From positions 12,110,322 to 12,174,321 of the forward strand of contig CM024173.1 of NCBI GenBank assembly GCA_013433145.1: a stretch of DNA of 64,000 bases, given 5' to 3'. Positions 32,397 to 61,900 of the stretch are shown piece after piece. The notes beneath the pieces were generated by a model. The model worked only from the letters and a program-made list of their open reading frames with translations. It searched no databases and had not been told where the DNA came from. Numbering within the stretch: the stretch's first letter is position 1; every line of letters starts with the position of its first letter. A program made the position numbers and the translations under genes. This DNA comes from Ascaris suum. Its lineage: Eukaryota; Nematoda; Chromadorea; Rhabditida; Ascarididae.

Positions 32397-33105
32397 TCGG
32401 TAGGACCGGCGAGAAGCTCAAACGCCATCCAGTTTCGAGCCTGGAGGTGAATGTGAAATGCGCGTTTAATAGAAGAAAAAGACGAAGAAATTCAAACCTA
32501 CCATGCGAAATAGTAGAGAAAGCACAACGCACATTTGGTAAATGACTGAAGATGCGTCAATTTCATTTCCGGAGCCTTATGTTGTGGCGTTAGAATGAGG
32601 ACTTAGTTATTCAAAGAAATATGTATTTCATGTTTCATCATCTATTATTGAATAATATACGATCATTTAAACCTTTCTTAAACACCGTTTCTCAAAATGT
32701 ACTCGCAAGGTCGGTAGAATAGTCTTCAGTGAAATATCCACTCGAGATGATGGTCCAGTGGAGGTAAGAAAGAGTGAGCAGAGGTCAGAAAAATGACCGA
32801 AGGTGCATTCATTTGCTTCCAGATTTGTGAAACTCATCCTCATTTGATTGCACTAAACGTAGAAAAGGCATCCTGATGAATTGATTAGATATCCTTTCAA
32901 ATTAAATGGCTACATCTGTCATTTGCAAAAACCATGTGAAAAGTCATGTCATCTAAACATTGCAATGTTGCAAATTGAATGATTATTTGTGCAAAATCTT
33001 TTTTAACTACTGATTAACGCCGTTCAAAAGAATAACTTTTGAGTTAAACTCGTTCGTGTTGTTTGAAACGAAACCAAGAATAGATGGCAGATTTTTGTAA
33101 TTGAT

Positions 33106-33228
33106 ATGGCTCTACTACTCGAATCTGATGTGGATATTGATCGACTTCCAAATAAAGTGCCAACACTTTATGACTGCCTATTTAGAGACAAACATTTGCC
33201 TCCTCGCCGAACGCGTATACTCTCGGTA
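33106..33228 (+). CDS. Orphan possible first exon, not recognised
   Basis: An ATG opens a frame reading MALLLESDVDIDRLPNKVPT and ends ...RRTRILS at a good donor gtaaatat near 33228. Codon content looks more protein-like than most short frames here. No downstream exon with matching phase was found within several kb, so it may be a chance frame or a pseudogene fragment. Confidence 0.2.
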
Positions 33229-33926
33229 AATATTTCATCAAGCATTGACTGCCGATCATTGTCGCTATTTTCCTATTATCGTTATAAAACAAAAGAACCA
33301 TTCCACTAATATAGGTGGTTATTTGAAAAAACTAATTTTTTTTTCTTACCTATAAATCATTCACTAAGAAGAAACAACGACATTAACTGCTAATCGAAGC
33401 GAAACTTTGAAATAAAAAATCTCTACGTACACATCGACAACATTCGATAAACTGAAATAACGAGCTAAAGAGGTGTAAAAATAGAACAAAAGATTCACTT
33501 TGCACAAATCATCATTAAATGCTCCGTTCCGATCCCGACAAAAAACATTACAATGATTTGCAGTATAAATGTACTGAGCAAGGCAAAGAAGAGAAAATTG
33601 CCATACTGATGAGAATGTTTTGATGGGTTCAACAAAGTTCCATGCTCAATGCCCTTTATAGAAAAGTTTAGTGAGTATTAGGCAAACTTAGGTTCATATC
33701 CATGTGCTTTGATTAATTTGCTTGATGAGTTATGGCCAAGTAGTGTCTCCGCATTGGCATGCAAATGCGTATATGTATGTATAGCTTCTCGACACTCTTA
33801 AATAAGAAATTATCGAAGCAAAGAGCTGCGAAATTTGGCGAAATTTTTTTACCTGCATCTTTAGATAATCCAAAGCGTTAAGTTTGATATTCATTTATCG
33901 ATGTTAAAGAAAATAATAGATAACAT

Positions 33927-34205
33927 AAGATCGCTGAAAGATAACTGAAATTCTAGAAAATTCGATATCTTTTTCTTTACGGTGATAAGGATGCAAACGA
34001 GGATTTCGGTAAATTGAGTAGGTCATGAAAATTTTGCAGATTCATGGTCGCATAGATTTCAAATTTAAACAAACCAATCGGGAAAATATCATCGTGCCAT
34101 CATATTCTATGAAACCTGCTTAAAAGGTCATATTTAATATGTAGCCAGTTGGATGGTGGCGCCCACGAAAAACGAATCTTTTGCGGGAGGATTTTTACGG
34201 ATAAT
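33927..34205 (+). repeat. Dispersed repeat, copy 2 of a direct pair
   Basis: Second copy of the element at 32085-32396, same orientation, with many substitutions and small indels. No coding content seen. Confidence 0.6.
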
Positions 34206-36666
<2,461 letters not shown>

Positions 36667-37609
36667 TTCACAATAAGTAGACGGCGCTCAAATTCCGATG
36701 ATAATCACTTCTTGAAAGTTTTCATTGATTAGATATTGCCATTAGGTAAGAAGTGAACTGTATAGATTGATAACTTAGATTGACTGCAAACGAATAAACT
36801 ATGACAAAGGATTTAAATACTTATTGCAGAATCACTACGACAAGTAATTTCATTGCGTTTAGTATAGAAATCGTCACTGAACAGCAAATAATACGATAAA
36901 GAAATGGCAATAACTGCCTGCTGAACAGCTGATGGTGAATTCAACATTGCTATCTCATTTGCTTAACTACCGCTTAGATAACGATCCGCACAATAAATAA
37001 AAGACAGAAGAGATTAGGATCTTCAATTATCTTCTCTAAACTTAAGGCAACTTTAAAAACGGATGAATTTCGATGAATAATAGAGAGCATTTAGGCTACA
37101 TTAGGCAATATTCTATGAATGATCTCAATTGTCGATGAGAACTTAACAAAGCTTTACTACTGCGCATTTTCCAACAAGAAAAAAGAACAGGGAAAAAGAA
37201 CAGCAAAAATGGATTGGCTGACTGAGGTGCGAGAAAATTTTCGTTAACAGAATACCGAAAACTTACAGAATTTCGTAGAATAAGATCCTGTGGAGACTTA
37301 TCGATACCTCATAATAGTACACACATTACTACTCACTAAAATACTGCAATCGATCAAGTGATCAATCTGTGAAGAAATAAATGTAACGAATGGAGCAAGC
37401 TAACGGATCTGAATAGAGATAAGTAAGTAATAATGGATAATTTTTGCAAACGAACTGGTTAATTCCTGTCTAGACGTAATAATGTATTCATTCCACCATT
37501 GCACGCCGTAATACCATGGTTCTTTCATATGGTGACAATAGCGCCGTAGATTATTACGGTATTCATTAACGCTTCTTCCGAGTTTTACTAGGTCAGTAAT
37601 CAGTAGAGA

Positions 37610-38050
37610 TGATTACCTGAGGACAGCGGATCGGACGCTAGAAGATTCGTCGAAGTTTTCAGCAGTTCGCATTTTAAGGATTGGGTAGTTGCAGCTCGCG
37701 CCTCTGCGGGGAAGCGCTCTGCCTCGGCGCGCTTTGCCTATGGAATGAAACGAATCGTCAGCTCATCGCCCGCCTTAATAGCTCAGCGCTGCTGCAATAT
37801 CGAGATCTTCAGCTTCAGCAACTCTTCTTTGAATTTATCTTAGCTGAGGTCATGATCTGACTGCCACTTCTTCTACAGCCGCACACTTCTCTTGACCATA
37901 TGAAAGCTGCTGAGCTTGACAAAATGGCAACGACTGTGACCTTATCTCCTGGCATGACTAGAACGAACAAAGTTCAAGAGGCAGTCCCACCTGATATTCC
38001 CGTCCGTTTGCCTTTATTAGAAGGAAATTGCTCAGACAATATAAATGTAC
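37610..38050 (+). pseudogene. Decayed gag-like fragment of a BEL/Pao-type LTR retrotransposon
   Basis: Broken plus-strand frames: DYLRTADRTLEDSSKFSAVR and ILRIG up to a stop, then NETNRQLIARLNSSALLQYR with LQLQQLFFEF, then VPPDIPVRLPLLEGNCSDNI. The order (coiled segment, N-R-Q-L heptads, then P-x-P-x-F/L-x-G-N) resembles the start of gag polyproteins in nematode BEL/Pao elements. Stops and frame changes show it is inactive. Family assignment is from pattern memory only. Confidence 0.5.
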
Positions 38051-38715
38051 ATATTTATGTTTGTGCTTATTAGTCAGGTAGTCTCTCTTGGAATGCCGTC
38101 GAAGCTAAGTCACGGAATTCTTAAATACGATCTTTATGGATTGTAGTGCAGAAAAATCGTTTCTGTTAAAGAAGGATTCATCAATTCTCACACAAATGTT
38201 TGAACATGCTAGAAATTACGCCTCGTTTATATTGTTGCGGATCATAGTTTATACGGAACGGAAATAAAATACTTTGCAAGCGGTTGCATCACAGAAAGAA
38301 CCTCTGTTTTAAAAAAACATTGCACCAGCAATTGAAGAGGAGATGAAACAGTTGTGTCACTGCAAATGCATCATCATTTTTCCTGCATTTATAATACTTT
38401 ATAGTACTTGATGCGAAGAGTAGATTTGCAATGGCGGAATTCGCTTCAAGAACACCTTTTATTGCATTTCTAAGTTTGGCTTCTCAATTTGAAATTTCAT
38501 TTAACGTGTACAGTTCGAGGAATAATTTTATCGGCTTTATTCACTGGCTCCTATTTAGTGTACCATGAAGAGATGTGATGTATTATGTGCGATAAATACT
38601 AAACGCTTAATGAATAAAATAGTATTTTTACAGATGTGGATAATCCCCGTGAACAGTCCACAGTTCTATAAGGCACTATTTTCCTTACCATTCTATTGTT
38701 TTTTTTGTAACTTTT

Positions 38716-39197
38716 CTATGTGATTCTCGCTTGTCCCTCCATTACTGCGTTTTCTTGCGTGCTATTGCATGCTTCTACAAGCGGCACCTCGCTAGATAAA
38801 TAATAGCAGTTCGCATTTAAAAATACCATATGATGAAGTTGTTTGAGCTCTTTCCAACATAGACCACACATTTTTCGTTTGTTTTTCTCTGAAGGTTTGT
38901 GATTCAATCTGACTCAGCCTGAAATTTCATTCAGATGTGGTCGCCAGTGCCGAATATTTCGGTTGGTTGGTCATTTAGAATTTCCAATTGTGCTGAAATG
39001 TGCTTTGTTCTGATGTTTAAAAAGCGTTGCGCAGTTTCACCGCAAACGTTCATTTTACGGGATATTTTTCTGAACCTTGCAAGTCGTTGAACCCGATACC
39101 ATTGTTCACCTTTGCTAAGCATCCAACGTTGACATTTTTCTACTAGTGGTGAAAAGTCGATGACAAGGACGATGATATTTTTTCGCTGACGGGTCAT
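38716..39197 (-). other. Open minus-strand segment, not recognised
   Basis: Two adjacent open frames (39197-38931 and 38907-38716) separated by a stop. The first contains WYRVQRLARFRKISRKM and ends near GTGDHI. Possibly a decayed transposon; no family motif is clear. Confidence 0.2.
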
Positions 39198-39833
39198 ATC
39201 ATATGTGTATTGTGTCCAACCGTTGGTCGATTCGTAGAATTAGCCAACTCTTGGTGCCGTTGTAACATACGGCTAAAAAAATCGTAGCAATAGCAAATCT
39301 TCACACACTAGCTATATTGATGTAGGTGAGTGCAACCGCCGGCTGGCGGCATTCCAAAAACATATAAGTTAACATAAAACACATAAAACAATTCAGAAGG
39401 AAAATGTATCAAAAAAAGAAATTGGATCTGTCTGATTTGTCTGTTGGTGATTTGGCTTCATTCATCTCTAAGCAATCGGCGATAATCAAAAAAAGAGTGA
39501 AACAATGGATGATATTGCCGAAACTCGAGAGTGCCTAAGATAATCCATTTCCATCGAAGCTTCCGGAAACTTATATCGTATCACAACGATTATCTCTTGT
39601 ATCGCCTTCTCTGTCTCATTGCATTGCTTGCGATTTTTTGCCTGTAGGCGAGCATTGTGATGATATCGTAGCCGATATTTTACTAACAAATGTATGAATT
39701 TCTATGTGTGTGATCATCCGGTAATTTCAGTTCGCAAATACGAATGTAATTTTCAGCTGTCACAATTACGCGATTTGTAAACGGCGTATTTTAAAAAAAT
39801 CATATCAATCGCTGTTTCTTTTTCTTTCACGCA

Positions 39834-46808
<6,975 letters not shown>

Positions 46809-47176
46809 CGTTGTATCTCTAGCAGCGATAGCGTTGAGAGGAAGCCGAGTGCAACGCGAGTGGGACGCAAGGAGACCGGAGATCGTGGAAGTCGTTTATC
46901 GAGGGGGGACCACAGCTCATAGAGATCAAACTGGGGAAGCCGAAGCGATCCAGTAGAGCTGCCGGTCTGAGAGCCGCCGATGGAGAAGACTGATCCGACG
47001 GGCTGAGGCCCACCTTATATAGGCTCGAGGCAGATCAAAAGCACGTAAGCCGATCAATGACATGGCACGAATACGAACAATGACATGGCGCGAAAAATAA
47101 CGCTATAAAAGCAAAATGTTCACTGTTATATCACAAGTAGATATCTTGTGTTGGCTCTTTAGCGCCACACCCAACA
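46809..47176 (-). mobile_element. Solo-LTR-like element, copy 2 (inverted relative to copy 1)
   Basis: The reverse complement aligns end to end with 20095-20455 with scattered substitutions and small indels: ends TGTTGGGTGTGGCGCTAAAG and (mutated) ACAACG, shared gcgccatgtcattg motifs and a TATA box at 47014-47021. Flanks tttcc and ttttc could be a mutated 5-bp target duplication. The open minus frame inside it is not a gene. Confidence 0.75.
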
Positions 47177-54014
<6,838 letters not shown>

Positions 54015-54792
54015 CAGTTTGCTGAAGTGGGTGTGATGTTCGGCGACCCATGCAACGTGGTGCTAAATTGTCGTTCCCTAAAATGCCTACACTCATGGCA
54101 TCTTAAAAATTCCCATTAGACTGGAACAGCGTCCTCAATTGAATAGAGCATTGTTTTTACCAGAATGGATACTTTTTTAACTGCCGTATGAAGTTCCATC
54201 AAAACTCTTTAATCATAGAGAGGAAAAGGCACTAGCCATCACCGGCTGGCGTTTCCCTTCAGCACCTGCTTAGAAGCAAAGTTTAAAAGTTTCAAAAGAT
54301 GCCTCAAAGTTAGTATCTGGCCAGTATCTGATGCAAGCGTAACTGAGCAACAGTGAACAGTCAATTCTTCAATATTATGAACTTGAGTTTTTCCTCCGGA
54401 AACCCCATTTTTTGTTGCAATTAGATAAACTCGCAATGGGCAAAACGTTAAATAGCAAAATTTATATGCGAGCTCCCTTGATTACAGCCACGAGTTGAAA
54501 ACTTAGATCCTCTGTTGGCACCACCCTCCTTCATTTATATGCCACTTTTGATTATTTTCATGCCTAAGCGATCGACATCATCGCTCATCCGTAAAGAGAG
54601 TCCTACAGTTTTTAGTTGTCTAATTTTCCCTTTTATCAGAAATTTTCTATCATGCGTTGGCAATTTTACGCACTTCACTTGTTGGCAAGCCAATTAGTGA
54701 TAAAGCTTATGCCTATGTATTTTTAGTTAATTATTGATGAGTGCTTGTGTCAGAGAATGAAACTTTCCAGTAATTGCAATGAAAATTTTCAG

Positions 54793-54924
54793 GATGGCCG
54801 GGTGTAAAAATTCGACTCACAAGGAAAGGTGCCGAACATGTAAAAAATGTAGGCGTAAAAATACTGAATGAGGAAATTCCTCGTTTGAAAGGTTTCAACG
54901 CGGAACACTCATTCTCTCAACCAG
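54793..54924 (+). CDS. BPI-like exon 1 seen: N-terminal barrel start
   Basis: Acceptor gaaaattttcag, donor gtcaattt; two bases, then 43 codons starting WPGVKIRLTRKGAEHV and ending SFSQP plus one base. Entry phase demands a preceding signal-peptide exon. Confidence 0.88.
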
Positions 54925-57900
54925 GTCAATTTCTTTTTTTTTCACCTTGTTCAATCCTAACTGCCGGATACAATGTGTTTTTTTTTTGCACAGTAGCTTA
55001 GCGAAGAAAAAATATTTCTTAGAACTATCTCTGAGAGATATTCCAGAAATATACATATCGCCTAAGGCTACGTGCAAAATTTTTGCATATCTCTACTCTT
55101 CAGCGATACCCGCATTGTTTTTCAGTGTGTTGGAATGAAATTTATGAGGCTTTGAGAGTCCTGGCGTCATTACGGGAATAACGATTCGGCTTTAACCCTG
55201 AGCGAATGCAGCGTTATTGCCAATTCGATATCAAAATTTCACGAACGCATTGTTTCGTTGTAATAAAAACTAAGAAACTTTGAAGTTCTTATTGCAGTCC
55301 AATAACGAGTTGCTTTTAACCACATCAATGAGAGCATTCTATGATGAATCCCTCACAAATAAGCTCCATAACCATTGTTTCAATGCCATAAATATTACGA
55401 TTACTTGTAATCTCTGGCATTGTTCTTTAAAAAAAGAGGATGATAGCACAATAGCGGTAAATTCGACCGCTTTCAGGTAATTTTTAGGAGAAGAACCAAC
55501 AGAATAGCACCAAGTTATGTTGGCTAACCCATTTATCTCTTTGATGTAATACGTTTTATCCAAAAAAAAGCTTTTTTTTTTCTTTGAGCGATTTCTTCTA
55601 AGGAGCTGAAATAAAAAAGAGGGATTTTGAACGTTTATGGAATAGCAATTCCGATGAATTGAGCTGATTTCTGGAAGTGCCGCTCAAAAGAGGCTTGATG
55701 CCTCGACTGAAAATTTCTTTCGAACCATCATACTGGGTCTCAAATTGAAAAAAACGTGCGAACGTAAGACCACTCATATACCTAAACATGGGATTTCCTT
55801 TACATCTACAAAGTCGAAAACTTATTCAACATTCGTTATATATAATAATTTATAACTCCTCTATGCCCGGAATATAGGCTTTTATCATATTTCTTTTAAA
55901 TCTTTACCTTCGATGTTCATAGTAGTTTTTTTGAATGAAATTTATAATTTTTTTCCGTACTATTTATAAAAGCTTTTATCATATCTTTAAGGAGCTTCGA
56001 TCTTCATAGTAGAGCTCCAGCAGTCTCCACTCCGATAACGAAATGCTCTTATTCTGCAGAGCACAACTCATGCAGCGAAAATTTCTGCCCGTTTAGCTAC
56101 AGGAAAAGGAAGCAGACCTCTTGGGATGTGGTCTGAAATTATTGAGATTTTAATACTGAAATGACGTCGGGAATTTATTTCGACTGGTAAAAATCTGCGA
56201 ATCCAGTAGAATAGAACTATTTTGTATACTTCCAAATCCAAATGCATAAATAGTCTCTAAAAAAAAATTTTTTTTTGCGGTTAGTCTTTTTCCACCTCAT
56301 TGCAATTCCATAAATAAAAACAGTGATTCTTAATCCATGACCATTTTCTCTTTCCGTTTACAGTACCAATATTGCATAATTAATTCGCAACGGTATTTTC
56401 AGGTGAAAGTAAACCTTACATTGGAAGAACAATTTTTATAAAGCAGTAGTGGAACGAGCGCAAATAGATAAAGAATAAATTTGCATATTGAGTGATTTGT
56501 ACTTTCTAATATCTCGAAGTGATGATATGATAACAACTGATAGCAAAGAAAGAATTGTCTTAGAAATTGAAATGATTTCGTTGATGCCGAAAGGGATCGT
56601 CTATCTACCGATATTCGTAACACAAATCTCCAATTAATTGTGTTTCTAATTAATATATTTCCATGATTTTAAACGAGAGAAAGCCGTTATTGAATTAAAA
56701 TCTCCTTACAGGTATTGAAGGAAAAGTGCTGTTATCGGAAGTACAAGTTTTACGTTATTTGCCACCTCGATTCACATCACTGAGTTTTTTACCACCATCC
56801 TATATTCTCTTACAACTCGATGGTATCGATATCGCGTAAATTTTTCGTCGATTATTATTTTTTCATCGATGTCGTGGTTTTTTTCCATATAATTGCAACC
56901 TAAAAATCTGAGAAAAAATTAACCATTTATTTAACGGATTCGCCACTATGGCATACGGTAGGCGAATATTGAAAATACCAACCATGATAATATTTTCAAT
57001 ATTCTTTTTGATGAATTCCTTTAAAATTCCAACAATATGGAAATAAAGTTTTATATTTAGACTCACTGGCCGTTTCCTGGGATTGATCGGTTTAATATCA
57101 ATACAGGGTGCTGTAACTGGTGATATACGTCAAATGGGAGTTGCAATACAGACTCAATTTAAAACAACACCAGATGGTCTCATGCAAGTGAAGGTAAGTT
57201 TTAATTCATTTTGAAACGATTTAGTTTCCCTCATCATTCTGCATCATTTTGTTGAAAGTGACAAAGAATTTATCAATTTTCATGTTGCAAATGCTGGAAT
57301 TATTCCTTTTTATTATTGTTCACTTTGAACTCTGAGACAACGCTTGTGGATAGCAATCCTTCAGGATTAATGATTAGATGTTCGGGATTTTCCGCGACAG
57401 ATTTTGCAACACAGATCGGTCAATATTTGATAGTCCATATGAACTAAAAAGTTTTTCAATATTAAGCGCGCTTCAGGTGGTTGATTGCTCGACAACGGTG
57501 CTTTACAGTCAATTCTTCATCGATGCGGAAGGTCCATTCAGTGGTTTCGTTAAAACATTTGAGGTAAAATTTTTCAGCTTTACGAAAAACCTTAAGCGCT
57601 CTAGGCTCTTCTATGCAGTGACGCTTTAGTAGCGTTGAATCTATTTGTGACTCATTAACTCAACAATGTATAAGCCTAGGAAATTTCATTTTCTTTTTAC
57701 GCTTGATTAGTAATGGGGATCGCCACAAAATGGAGCGAATCCCATTCCAACTCTTATTAAGACTCCCACTCCGACTCCGTAAAAAAAGCCGAGATCTGTT
57801 TATGCCGACCACGGTGTAAAAAGGAGCCAGCTTCTTGGCTTAGAGCCCTCCCGGAGTAAGGGATCGGCGGAGTCGATTCTGGAGCGTGTGTTTTCTCACT

Positions 57901-58897
57901 ATGCTCCAGAGAATTCACCATAGCAGATGCTATAAACGTTATACATCAAAGAATACGGGAAGACATGTCGCACAACATTCTCGACACGAATCATTCGCAC
58001 ATCAGAATACATGATCGAAGCAAGCATAACTCATTTTCATAGCTCCCATTTACTATCCTTTACACTCTTTGAAAAGTGCAATCTCACTTACATGAAGGAT
58101 GCGTAAAGTTTCAACGATATGCAGAATAATTTTCGCCACGAAAAAATTCACCATGTAAACGAGCTTATGTTAATATTTCTTCAAATACTTGCATTTTTTT
58201 GAATAGTTATATATAATAAGCAAATTCATGAAATGGTATAGAACGAGAAAAAAAATTGTGAGAGATTCAGTGAGCATTCAATGAACGTATATAGTTGCTT
58301 AATTAAACGTGTCGCAATCATCATTATAACTGTTATGTATAATTTAGAATTTGATAGATGACCGCTCTCTAAGACATTTAATATGTTTTTGCTAAAGGAT
58401 CTCTCGGATTTTTTTTCCTGAATTTTTCAAAGTAGATCGCGTTTAAAAGCGCTGCACCGATTTTACAGCTATGCTGTGCTGATCTGATTTGTTTTATTAG
58501 ACGGTGATCTCCTAAATTTTCTTTGCACTTCATGTAAATACTCATTGAGATGAGTTTTTTTCCCTGTAAAAATTATCTATTATGCAGATTTTCTTAAGAA
58601 AAAAGCCAATTTTTTATAGCTTTGCTAATATCTTTATTAAAGAATTTATAATATACATGTTCGATTGCAGGTACAAATCAACGATATGATACGATATCGT
58701 ATACCAAGTGTTTTCTGCAATAGTCTTCAAAAATTTATCGAAGATGCTTCACCAGCGCTATTCAAGGTTCTCTTATTTTTATAAATTTCCTTTCTCCTTA
58801 TTATTGAGGAGGATATAACCTCAGATCAAAAAATACGCAGCAGGTATTTAAACAGATAATTAAGCGTTCAACATGCTTTAATTATTTATTTATATGT

Positions 58898-58928
<31 letters not shown>

Positions 58929-61900
58929 TTATTTATTTATTCATTCATTCATTCATTTCAACCAACAGAGCACTCATTATACGAATAAATTACGGTTTAA
59001 TTTATATTCGTTTACAAATCGAATTTAAGACACTCACTCGCGCCGATCTCAGCGATCCGTTCAAAACTCTTGGGCCTGTCGATAATCCAGTAGTGGAACG
59101 TCTTGTTCGTCGTTTCACCAAAGGACTCTTTATTGACAATCGAAATATTGCCGATCCAACAATACATTATGAATTTTTTGAAACTCAACAACGCGGTAAT
59201 CTCCATCATCTAATTTCTCATTAATCATTATGAATTCATATTTGCATATTAAAATATTTTTCGAAGCATAGCTGATATGCGCTTTCGGATTTCTCTGATA
59301 CAATCATCAAATATTATTAAGTTAGCAATAAACCATAGATATGCGAAATTAATTCCGTTATAGTTTGATTAATCCGCCTACTCGAATGAAGTTTCTATAA
59401 AAGATTCACCCGTTTTCCTTTGCGGGCTCATTAATGTTCCATTTAAAAAATCGAACAGTATGAAAATATATTTAGACTTTTTCTCACATTTCAATATTGG
59501 CAATAATATTGGCTGTCACTCTGTTGTGATGAACGACCGCGCTGCAACTCAATTTTGCATAGATCGGCCTCAGTGATATCTATTCTTCTCTGCCCCATCA
59601 TATTTCGCTGCTTCTCTACTTCTGCAGCTGCGTATTTCAAACCCAGCAGCCATTGTGCGCGTATACACAGTTATATTGATGGTTTTTTACCATCTGTCAG
59701 TTTGAGCTGTCTAGCTTGGTTGCTCCGGTAAGCTTCGCTTCCACTCGCTCTGTTTCTTCTCGACCGCACGGCAGGACCACAACACACTGTGATATAGTAG
59801 AAGCTTTCAATTACAGCTGGTTGATCTGTATTGCTAACATGATACTGTACAAAATTTCGTATGCCTTCAGCCTTTTTTAAACTTGGAAGTACGTACTAAA
59901 AGGGAAATGCGTTGCGTGCTTTCCAACTTTTAGGAAATTGTTAAGTAGAATATTCGTTGATTAAAGGTGAAATTCGTTATGAGGACGATATTCGAGATAC
60001 GCCATTTTTCCCACCTCCAATGCGTACAACGAATGATTCGGATCGAATGCTCTATCTATATGGATCGGAATACCTATTTAATTCGCTTCTATTTCATGCT
60101 TATGAGGGTAATCGTCTATTACTTGAGGTGGGTGTGTTGCATTGCAATATCTGTTGCGCAAAATTAACAAAAAATTCTCTAAGAATCATAGTGGGGATAT
60201 GAAGGAATCGGAAGGAAGAAGAAGGGCGACGGAAGATGCGGCAAGTATGAATTTTAGTTCTAGAGAATATTCAAAAGCAGCAAATTGCACATAGGCAGAG
60301 AAAGAAAAACAAAAAGTTTGCTGCACCTTGAAAGAAAAATTTTCGCACTGTCTGAAAAGATTTCTTCATGCGAGAGGGAATTTACATCAAAGAATCAGGA
60401 ATTTTCGCTGATGGTTACGATGGTATTATAACAATTGAAAAAAAAAACAATGTTTAATATGTGGCGTAAGGTGAATAAGTTTATCGGTAAGCCGTGGAAA
60501 GTAAACGGACGATATTGCCAAACGACTGGATCAAAGCTTTTGAACTTATTCGGAGTGAAAGGAAGAACGAATATGGCGATATCAGATGTTGCTTTAGACT
60601 ATGCTATTATTGTAATTCAGTTATAATTTGAAACCGAGTTTTTCTTTTTTTTTAGCTTTTATCTTAACTAATGAGCATTACTGAAATATGAATTCATTCG
60701 TATTTAATTTATTTCAGCTTTATCGTTTGCAATTTATAGCAACAATAGTTGCAAGGTTGCGATCTTTTAGCTGAAGTCGATCGCTCATATGTTTTTTTTT
60801 CTCAAGTAAGATAGAGGAAATGTTGCGATTGAATGCATGATATCAATGACAAAGCAAACATATCCCTCATTAGCCGAAAGCAGGATTTATCCGTGAGAAT
60901 GAAAAAATCCAAATTCCGACGGTCAACCTCCAGAATGCGAATGATTTGAATTTTTAAACGCCCAGTCAGCCAGCCTTAATTTCCGATCTGTAAAGTCGGA
61001 CGAAAGACAGTCAAGCTGAAAATGTTGAGAAATGCGGGAGGATTTATGCTTGCAACGATTGCGGAAGTTAGGCTACCGCACAAATCATCCTCAGCCAGAA
61101 CTCAGTGACAGTCGTATGCGATGGAGAGCGAAAACTATACCCACATATAAGACGCTATTACTTCCAAACCAAGTATGTTGTAAGAAGTAGTAGTTAGAGC
61201 ACCTGTGAAAGTCGATGGCTTGAGACCGTCTTGTTATAAAAGTTTTTTTTTTCTTAAATAAAATAACCACTTAACGCCGTTAAAAATTCATATTATTGCT
61301 TGCTCGAGAAAATTTTCACTCTTTCCGTTCCATCAAAGATTTTATAATTTCTTTGAACTCAGATAGATGAAGCATCTCTTCCTGCACAATATAAAGGACT
61401 CGTTCGCACGACATGTGCGAATGCATCGAATGGTGATTTCATTGCTTCACTATGTCTTGGCAAACTAATTCCTGAAGTCGCGAGACAGTTCCCGAATACT
61501 ACCTCATCGTTTATGTTGCTACCACATGAGTTGCCCGAATTTCAATTGGCCGATGGAGTGGGTACAATCGATCTCAAAAGTTTGTTCAATTGTTCTCTAT
61601 TCTCCATTGCTTTGAATATCTTTTAAGCAAAATAGGTGTCGTATTTTCCATGGCAATTCTAACTCAGGTCCCTCTTGATGTTTTATTGATTTTAGCTGAA
61701 ATCTCATCGCCTTAAAAGACCCATTATTTCCTCTTCATGCCTCAAATACGAAATGAGTATTTCTCATATACGGCGCACCATTGCTTCTAGTTCTCATTTG
61801 TCCTTTGCTTGTTTTTCTTCACGTGATATAAAGAAAAATTTCCCAACGTTAATTAACGCACATAAAAGAGGTATTTATATTCTTCATTGCACCGGAAGAG

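Noticed and set aside
46819..47013. 64-codon minus-strand frame
   Set aside because: It lies wholly inside the solo LTR copy and is not conserved in the sister copy.
59012..59209. Minus-strand frame over BPI-like exon 6
   Set aside because: It is an antisense shadow of a well-supported exon.
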